Shown: in pieces, positions 48,987 through 54,293 of the stretch | Position numbering within the stretch: the first letter of the stretch is position 1 | Layout: each line of letters starts with the position of its first letter | Source of the DNA: Myxococcales bacterium | GTDB taxonomy: Bacteria; Myxococcota; Polyangia; Polyangiales; Polyangiaceae | Assembly: GCA_003151595.1 (NCBI GenBank) | Contig: PLXW01000040.1 | Coordinates: 59,796 to 114,088, forward strand | Direction of reading: 5' to 3' | Length of the DNA stretch: 54,293 nucleotides | Program-made: the position numbers and the translations under genes | The notes under the pieces: model-generated | What the model was told of the DNA's origin: nothing | What the model saw: the letters and a program-made list of their open reading frames with translations, nothing else | Database searches by the model: none

Positions 48987-49529
48987 CTAGTTGGTTTTCA
49001 CGTCCAGCCCGCATGTCATCGCCATCGTCGCCTTCGGGCCATCGCTGACGGTTTGCCCCTGCGCGTCGACCACGACCATCGTGGCGTTCGTCACCGAGAA
49101 CACGAGGCGCGTGGCGCTGGCCGTCGTGAAGTGCACCGTGCCGCCACGCGCCGTGAGCTTGTCGGCGTTCGCCGTCGCGAGATCGAGGCGCGGCGTCGAT
49201 CCCAGAGGATCACCGGCCACGGGCTGGCCGAGAACGATCGTCACGCCGTCGGCGATCGGCGCGCCGGTGAGCTCGAGCTCGATCGCGCGCGAGGGCTTGT
49301 CGGAGAGATCCCCTCCGAGGACGTCGAGGTAGTTGAGCTTCGGATCCCACGAGAGCGCGGACGCCGAGCCGTCGTGAAAGGGGGTCGCGAGCAGCGTCTC
49401 GCCCGCCGGCTGCACGTTGGTAAACGAGACGTCACACCCGGACGAAGGGGCGGCCGAGGTCACGCTCGAGCAACCGAGCGCGCTCGCCGTCGCGATCGCG
49501 CAAGTGAAGTGCTGCCATCTGCGGAACAT
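48987..49529 (-). CDS. Small hypothetical lipoprotein
   Basis: A 180-residue protein. The signal peptide ends in the lipobox SALGC (near residue 20). The rest is a single beta-rich domain (GCDVSFTNVQPAGETLLA, SRAIELELTGAPIADGVTIV, TRLVFSVTNATMVVVDAQG) with Cys33 and Cys175 that may form a disulfide. ATG 49529 has GGAAGGGA upstream. The frame extends further 5' but gives no signal peptide. Downstream begins the catabolic operon, 74 nt away. Function unknown. Confidence 0.75.
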   Translation of the reverse strand: MFRRWQHFTCAIATASALGCSSVTSAAPSSGCDVSFTNVQPAGETLLATPFHDGSASALSWDPKLNYLDVLGGDLSDKPSRAIELELTGAPIADGVTIVLGQPVAGDPLGSTPRLDLATANADKLTARGGTVHFTTASATRLVFSVTNATMVVVDAQGQTVSDGPKATMAMTCGLDVKTN

Positions 49530-49644
49530 GGTTTCCCTTCCGAGTGCACTGCGCGGGCCATCAATGCTTCTCGGTGTTTCCTTGCATACCACTCCCGATC
49601 GTGAATCTCGGGTCACGCCTCGCACGGTGCTCGCGTCGCGGGTG

Positions 49645-49959
49645 TCACGTTCGCGGCCGGAATCCGTAGCGCTTCAAGTCCAAGGTTCCGTCGCTCCCGA
49701 AGCGCATCCCTTCGGCCTCCAGCATCGTGCGCTGCAGCCCCGGGTGCTCTCCGTCGGTCGAGATTCCGCCTCGCGCGTTCACGACGCGTTGCCACGGGAT
49801 CGCCCCTTCCTTCGCCGCGCGGATCGCCCAGCCGACCCCGACGGGCGTGAGTCGACGATCGATGAGGAGCGATATCTGCCCGTAGGTCATCACGCGACCG
49901 CGCGGGATGCGGCGCACGAGCCGCCAGACGCTTTCGAAGGGGGCGACCTCCTTCTTCAA
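49645..49959 (-). CDS. Alkyltransferase-like protein (ATL, MGMT DNA-binding fold)
   Basis: A 104-residue protein. FESVWRLVRRIPRGRVMTYG, GWAIRAAKEG and IPWQRVVNARGG match the C-terminal DNA-binding domain of O6-alkylguanine transferases, with Trp in place of the reactive Cys (PCHR). ATL proteins flip alkylated guanines and hand them to nucleotide excision repair. The start TTG 49959 overlaps the stop of the surface-protein gene (TTGA) and gives the usual ATL length. The frame is open to 50091, but that part reads inside the upstream gene. A GTG further 5' cannot be excluded. Confidence 0.85.
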   Translation of the reverse strand: MKKEVAPFESVWRLVRRIPRGRVMTYGQISLLIDRRLTPVGVGWAIRAAKEGAIPWQRVVNARGGISTDGEHPGLQRTMLEAEGMRFGSDGTLDLKRYGFRPRT

Positions 49960-52676
49960 GGCCTGACGGGCGCGGCTCCGCGCTGGCGGCGACGCACGCG
50001 ACGCAGGAAGAGCGCGCCGACGGCAAGACCACCGAAGCCTCCCAGGGCCCAGGGCGGAGTGCGGTCCGCCGCGACCGTGCGGCAACCGCATCCGCTCGAA
50101 TTACCGGATGTGCCCGATGCTCCGGCCCCGCCGGCGCCGGAGTCCTGGGTGATCAGAACCCCGGAGTCACCGCCAATGCCGGGGCCTCCGTCTTCGTTCC
50201 CCGCGATCGGGCCCGCGTCCGGCTGCGCGGACGGCGAGCACGCGCCGCTCTGGCACGCTCCTACCGAGCACGCCGTTCCGTCGGACAGCGGAGGGTTGGA
50301 GCACGTGCCCGAGACCGCGTCGCACGCGCCGACGCCGTGGCATTCGTCGAGCGCCGTGCACGCCGTCGCCGTGCCGGTGCAGGCCCCTGCCTGACAGGTG
50401 TCTCCCATCGTGCATGCGTTGCCGTCGCTGCATGCGAAGTTGCTCGGGCGAAACTGACAGGCGGCGGTGCAACAGTCGGTCGCCGCGCCGTTGCTGGCGC
50501 CGTCGTCGCACTGCTCGCCGCTGTTGACCGTCCCGTTCCCGCAGTTGGCGAGTGGCGCGATCACCGCGACTTCCGCCATCGCCGGGTGCACCGCCGACGG
50601 CGCCTTCCCGATGACCGTGAACGTGGGCGTCGGGCTCGCCGTGATCGGCGCGCTCGCCGTCGCGGTCAGCGTGAGCGTCGACGTCGTCCCCGCCGTGACG
50701 CTCGCCGGGGCGAACGCGGAGGTCACGCCGGACGGCAGATCCTGAATGCTCAGCACGACGGCTTCGGCCGTCCCGGCGCCCTTCGTCGTCGTGACGGTAT
50801 AGGTGAGGGTCTTCCCTTGCTGGAGGGAGTCGGTCGTGGGAGCCAGCTCGATTGTGAAGTCGTTCGCCGCGCAGTTGGGGAACTTCATCGACGAGATGCG
50901 GGTGTCGAAGTTGAAGATCCCGTTACTGGGGTAAACCTCCTGCGTGTACCAGAACGTGCAGTCGTCGGTCGGGTCCATGGTCATGCTGCTGTAGTCGCCC
51001 CAGCGCTGCGGCTCGGTTCCATCGGACGCCGTTCCCGTCTCGGCGCCGGCGCCGGCCTGGATCACCGCTTCGCCCTGCCCCATCGTTCCGCCGGTGTCGC
51101 CCGCGAGCCGTCCGGTCCACGCGATCCCGGGGTCGGTGGTCGTGCTCGAAATGCTGAACCCGAGCGCGACGCCTTCGGCCTGGTCCTCTGCGATGCTCCC
51201 CATCCAGCGCCATTTGCCATCGGCGGGCGCGTAGGTCCCTTGCTGGAACACGGAGGGGGTCGCGTTCGGGGAGCGGATCTCGTACCACCGGATGCCGCCG
51301 GTGCTGGTCGTCGAGACGGAGTGACTCGCGAAGAGCGCTTCGTGCGTTCCGAAGTTGCGATAGACGAGGCGGAACATCGGCCGGTCGCCGAGCGATCCGA
51401 CCGTCTGGCCCGGTGATTTCTCGGGGACGCACGAAGAGCCGCCGCAGAGTTGGTTGTACGTCGCCACCGGCAGCGAGGTCGGGCCGGTGAACGTGCTGCT
51501 GGCCGGCGTCGTCCAGTCGACATGGAACTTGTAGAGATCGAGGCCGTCGCCGTTCGTACCCAGGCTGACGAAGAACGCGGGCTCGCCGATGGGAGGGCGA
51601 ACCTGCCCGTCGGCGTTGCTCGGGAGGAAGCCGAAATCGTTGCTGGTGAAGCACTGCTGCGTGGCAGTCGCGCCCGTTTGCATCTTGACGCGGTCGTACG
51701 CGCAGAGCTCGGAGTTCGAGAAGCCCCCGTCGAACATGTTGAAGGACGCGTAGTAGGCGTCCGGCCACACGCTGAACTTTCCATAGTCGTTGATCGCGTT
51801 CGTGTACTTGAAGTCGTAGGTCCAGTACGCCCCCGTGGGGTCGCCGGTCTTGGACACCGCGACACACTGGAACGACGGGCCGACGCTGTTGTTCACGCCG
51901 TTGGTGATGTCGAACTGGGTGATGACCCAGCGGTCCGCCATCTGATCGTAGAGCACGACGGCGTCACCCCAGTTGCCTCCCGGAGCGGGCTTGCCAGGGG
52001 AGCTGCAGCGGTTGCCGTCGGTCGTGGGGTGACCGGTCCACAGCGTGTTCGTGTACTTGGGCGCCTGGGCCAGGGTGCCGCTCTTGTTCCAGATCGCGAT
52101 GCCGGAGTTGATCGCCTGGACGTAGTGATTCGGTCCGACGGCGCCGACCGTGTCGGGGGGCACGCCGTCAGTGGTGCACTCGGGGGACTGCGTTCCGCCG
52201 TCCGGCAAGGGGATGATGCACCCTCCGAGCGTCTGGCCCTGGCCGAGGAAGTTCGTGAGCGTCACCGGCAAGGTTAGGATCGAAACTTCGGACTGCAACA
52301 CCGCGTCCGGTTCGGGATGGAAGGGGAACGTGATCGGGTTCCTGCCGGGCTCGTGGTCCGGATGATCCTCCCCCTCGCCCGACGCATTGGGCATGTCGCG
52401 GAACGGCGCGGAGCTGTGCGCAAGAGCGCTCTGGACGCGCACGCCGTGGTGGACCACGGACCGCGACTCGTCGGCCGGGCCCGCGAAGTAGTTGGGGACC
52501 GTCGGCCGCGTGCGGGTCATCGACGCTGACGAGAGCGCCGAAGCCGGCGACGGTAGGTCCATCGGTTGTGCGATCGTCCCGCTCCCGCTCCGATCGGACG
52601 AGCAAGAGACGACCGAACCCAACCCGACGCCGAGGAGACCCAGCGCCGCCGCCCCCGCCGTGACGCTCATTCGCAT
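49956..52676 (-). CDS. Large secreted surface protein with Myxococcus Cys-rich repeats and MYXO-CTERM-type tail
   Basis: A 906-residue protein. The signal sequence from ATG 52676 contains a lipobox-like VVSC (residue ~25). Residues ~110-620 are a large beta-rich domain with many Trp and aromatic segments (VGPNHYVQAINSG, DQMADRWVITQFD, WTYDFKYTNAIN). Residues 620-715 are an Ig/FN3-like module. Then Cys-rich repeats (NCGNGTVNSGEQCDDG, GNACTMGDTCQAGAC) as in the Myxococcus repeat. The C-terminus, SSGCGCRTV, a hydrophobic stretch (LGGFGGLAVGALFL) and RRVRRRQRG, is a MYXO-CTERM sorting tail handled by myxosortase. It is probably a large outer-surface protein. Ligand unknown. Divergent from 52879 across 202 nt. 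Confidence 0.88.
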   Translation of the reverse strand: MRMSVTAGAAALGLLGVGLGSVVSCSSDRSGSGTIAQPMDLPSPASALSSASMTRTRPTVPNYFAGPADESRSVVHHGVRVQSALAHSSAPFRDMPNASGEGEDHPDHEPGRNPITFPFHPEPDAVLQSEVSILTLPVTLTNFLGQGQTLGGCIIPLPDGGTQSPECTTDGVPPDTVGAVGPNHYVQAINSGIAIWNKSGTLAQAPKYTNTLWTGHPTTDGNRCSSPGKPAPGGNWGDAVVLYDQMADRWVITQFDITNGVNNSVGPSFQCVAVSKTGDPTGAYWTYDFKYTNAINDYGKFSVWPDAYYASFNMFDGGFSNSELCAYDRVKMQTGATATQQCFTSNDFGFLPSNADGQVRPPIGEPAFFVSLGTNGDGLDLYKFHVDWTTPASSTFTGPTSLPVATYNQLCGGSSCVPEKSPGQTVGSLGDRPMFRLVYRNFGTHEALFASHSVSTTSTGGIRWYEIRSPNATPSVFQQGTYAPADGKWRWMGSIAEDQAEGVALGFSISSTTTDPGIAWTGRLAGDTGGTMGQGEAVIQAGAGAETGTASDGTEPQRWGDYSSMTMDPTDDCTFWYTQEVYPSNGIFNFDTRISSMKFPNCAANDFTIELAPTTDSLQQGKTLTYTVTTTKGAGTAEAVVLSIQDLPSGVTSAFAPASVTAGTTSTLTLTATASAPITASPTPTFTVIGKAPSAVHPAMAEVAVIAPLANCGNGTVNSGEQCDDGASNGAATDCCTAACQFRPSNFACSDGNACTMGDTCQAGACTGTATACTALDECHGVGACDAVSGTCSNPPLSDGTACSVGACQSGACSPSAQPDAGPIAGNEDGGPGIGGDSGVLITQDSGAGGAGASGTSGNSSGCGCRTVAADRTPPWALGGFGGLAVGALFLRRVRRRQRGAAPVRP

Positions 52677-52878
52677 GCCGAGCACATGAGGGTACTGCGA
52701 GTGCAAGCGCAAGCTGCGCGGACCGAAAAGGGCGACGATTTCGGCAAAGCATCCGCCCTACAGCGGCGCAGCAATCGACGACCGGCAATCCGGGGTCGCC
52801 CCCACCCACAAAGGGTAGGATCGATGAATTCCCTCGGGCCCCCCATCCTCGAAGCGACCGCTCGCCAGCGAGCGCCCC

Positions 52879-53496
52879 GTGCCGGAGCAGTCCCCGTTCG
52901 CACCCGGCGAGAGTCCGTGGTGTCAGAAGGGGAACGTCTACCGCAGCCTCTTTCGGAACGTGGACTCCTATGTCCTGGGGGGCTCGGTGGCGGCGCTCGA
53001 TCGCATCGAAGACCGCGCGGTGCGGCGCTTCCTCGAGCAGCCGTTCGCAGCGTCGGGTTGGTACGACATCTTTCCGATGATCGCGATGATCGTGCAGGTG
53101 GCGCGGCTTCACGGCGTGCCCTACTTCACGGCCGTGAGCGAGCTCTCGCGCCAGATGGCCGAGGCCGATCTGAACGGGCTCTATCGAACGCTGCTACGCG
53201 TCGTCAGCCCGGGTCTGCTCGCGCCGAAGCTTCCGAAGATACAAGCGCAGTATCTGAATTTCGGATCGCTCGACGTCCTGGAGAGCGGACCCAAACACTG
53301 TGAGGTCCTGAGGCGCGATCACCCGCACCTCCTCGTGCATTGGTACGTGTCCGTCGTGCACGGATTTCTGCCGTGTCTCCTGGAACGCGCCGGCGCCAGG
53401 GACGTGCGCGTCCGATGGAGCGCCCCCAGGCTGGAGAGCTTCGACGCCGCCGGATTCGAGAAGGTCGCGCTCCGCTTCGCCATTCACTGGAGCTGA
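52879..53496 (+). CDS. Hypothetical protein, DUF2378-like (myxobacterial paralogous family)
   Basis: A 205-residue protein starting at GTG 52879. No signal peptide or membrane helix is evident. It appears helical with aromatic clusters (SGWYDIFPMIAMIVQVARLHG, FGSLDVLESGP, LLVHWYVSVVHGFLPCLLE). The order of blocks (Tyr-Pro-rich helix, then P-rich loop, FG motif, short G-loop) recalls the Myxococcus TIGR02265/DUF2378 family of about 200 residues, whose function is unknown. The assignment is by remembered pattern only. It converges with the Sua5 gene 75 nt away. Confidence 0.6.
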   Translation: MPEQSPFAPGESPWCQKGNVYRSLFRNVDSYVLGGSVAALDRIEDRAVRRFLEQPFAASGWYDIFPMIAMIVQVARLHGVPYFTAVSELSRQMAEADLNGLYRTLLRVVSPGLLAPKLPKIQAQYLNFGSLDVLESGPKHCEVLRRDHPHLLVHWYVSVVHGFLPCLLERAGARDVRVRWSAPRLESFDAAGFEKVALRFAIHWS

Positions 53497-53571
53497 TCAG
53501 TTCGCCGCGAAGGCCCTCGCGCGTTCGAGGATCTTCCGCGCCTCGGCGAAATACTCCCCTCCGAGAAAGCG

Positions 53572-54293
53572 TCACGTCGCGGCGCGCTTCAACCGATCGG
53601 CGACCGCCCACCACGCTTCGCCTTCGGGCACGGCCTCGATCACGATCTCACTGACTCCCGCGTCATCGAGGGTATGCAGCGTCGCGAAGAGCGCAGCGGC
53701 ATAAGGCACGGGCGCGTCGGGCAACGTGCGGACGTCGATCTCCTCCGCTGCCGCCACCGTGACGCCTCCGCGGACGACGAGCCCGACCCGTGCGCGAGCC
53801 GCGCGTGCACGCGCTTCGGTGATCGCCGCTTCGCGGTCTCTCGCGATCACCACGCGCGCGCGCGGCGCATAGTGGCGCGCGTCCATCCCCGGCGACGCGC
53901 GCTCCACGTCATCCGCGACGACCCCTTCGGCCACCTCGATGTCCGGTTCGATCGCGCGGAGCGCCGCCATCGACAGCGCCCCCGGTCGCAGCACGCGCGC
54001 TCTCGCTCCGCGAACATCGACCACCGTCGACTCGATCCCGCTCTCGCATGCGCCACCGTCGAGCACGAGGTCCACGCGATCGCCCAGCGACTTGACGACG
54101 TGCTCCGCGCGCGTCGGCGACAGCGTCTGGTACCGGTTCGCGCTCGGCGCGGCGATCGCTTCGCCCAGCGCTTCGATCAATGCGCGCGCCACCGGATGCG
54201 CCGGCGCGCGCACCGCGATCGAGTCGCCCCCTCCGGCGACGATGTCCGGTACGTGGCTCGCGCGCGGCACCACCAGCGTCAGCGGCCCCGGCC
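53572..54293 (-). CDS. Sua5/YrdC/YciO family L-threonylcarbamoyladenylate synthase, 5'-truncated by window edge
   Basis: The C-terminal 239 residues or so are present; the 5' part lies beyond base 54293. The YrdC fold ends with GPGPLTLVVPRA, VRAPAHPVARALIEAL, IAAPSANRYQTLSPT and VDVRGARARVLRPGALS. The Sua5 domain follows (DARHYAPRARVVIAR to the end), so this is the Sua5 type. It makes threonylcarbamoyl-AMP for tRNA t6A37 modification. The frame stays open through the window edge. After its TGA there are 24 more in-frame codons before the next stop. Function assigned from motifs. Confidence 0.9.
   Translation of the reverse strand, partial: PGPLTLVVPRASHVPDIVAGGGDSIAVRAPAHPVARALIEALGEAIAAPSANRYQTLSPTRAEHVVKSLGDRVDLVLDGGACESGIESTVVDVRGARARVLRPGALSMAALRAIEPDIEVAEGVVADDVERASPGMDARHYAPRARVVIARDREAAITEARARAARARVGLVVRGGVTVAAAEEIDVRTLPDAPVPYAAALFATLHTLDDAGVSEIVIEAVPEGEAWWAVADRLKRAAT

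Noticed and set aside
1..54293. CRISPR arrays, tRNA and rRNA genes, insertion sequences
   Set aside because: No regularly spaced direct repeats with unique spacers, no cloverleaf-like sequence in gaps and no transposase motif were seen; a covariance-model scan could still find a tRNA that I missed.
1..54293. Very frequent CGATCG/GATCGC words resembling an overrepresented signal
   Set aside because: They occur inside genes at Ile/Asp/Arg codons throughout and fit the codon bias of GC-rich myxobacteria; no clustering near gene ends.

Overview
The window reads as chromosome of a GC-rich, Gram-negative member of the Myxococcota, most likely a Polyangia-type myxobacterium. The evidence is the strong G/C third-position bias, many GTG and TTG starts, lipoproteins and Cys-rich surface proteins, a MYXO-CTERM-type tail with a Myxococcus-type Cys-rich repeat (49956-52676), and a eukaryotic-like Ser/Thr kinase with TPR and propeller neighbours. 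I saw no rRNA, tRNA, CRISPR, transposase, integrase or phage gene.

Region 1 (2-11009) is a molybdenum-hydroxylase cluster of purine-catabolic type. On the plus strand are the 3' end of one Mo-hydroxylase large subunit, a zinc-ribbon PLP enzyme of the threonine synthase fold, an SsnA-like amidohydrolase and a short YgfK-like iron-sulfur protein. Converging on them is a minus-strand operon xdhC - mocA-like - Mo subunit - [2Fe-2S] subunit - FAD subunit, with stop/start overlaps between every gene except mocA and the Mo subunit. SsnA and YgfK are flanked by two nearly identical directly repeated palindromic elements of about 100 bp. The YgfK protein lacks the central flavin/NAD(P)-binding domain of the enterobacterial protein.

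Region 2 (11071-24117) is mostly housekeeping: glgC, a PPP-type phosphatase, a Rieske protein, a GNAT protein, a six-helix membrane protein, a cell-surface lipoprotein with a CxxCH motif, a TPR protein, prmA, rsmE, purE and purK. A pair of unrecognised genes follows purK.

Region 3 (24128-34468) carries an S1-repeat RNA-binding protein, a PlsB-like acyltransferase, an isochorismatase-fold hydrolase, a porin, and a three-gene overlapping set of Ser/Thr kinase, TPR protein and beta-propeller lipoprotein.

Region 4 (34473-38247) is a tight three-gene operon (aryl-CoA ligase, creatininase-fold amidohydrolase, PaaA/PaaC-like diiron protein), followed upstream by a 12-unit, 21-bp tandem repeat array.

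Region 5 (38248-43762) holds a small helical protein, an exported methyltransferase with a 59-residue follower gene, and a NarL-type two-component system read divergently from the methyltransferase across a long inverted repeat. A glyoxalase-fold protein, a hypothetical gene with a 25-codon follower, and an orphan PhoB-type regulator complete the region.

Region 6 (43769-48912) is a six-gene operon (SDR, RidA-like, MarR, crotonase, acyl-CoA dehydrogenase, old yellow enzyme). Its gene content resembles aminobenzoyl-CoA (anthranilate) degradation clusters, and the last enzyme carries an unexpected C-terminal fibronectin type III-like domain.

Region 7 (48987-54293) has a small lipoprotein, an alkyltransferase-like DNA-repair protein, a large MYXO-CTERM surface protein, a DUF2378-like protein and a 5'-truncated Sua5/YrdC gene.

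The best candidates for something new are the compact SsnA/YgfK/PLP purine module, the ligase-creatininase-diiron operon, the OYE-FN3 fusion, and the long inverted repeat in front of the two-component system. All functional claims beyond family assignment are inference from motifs and gene order.
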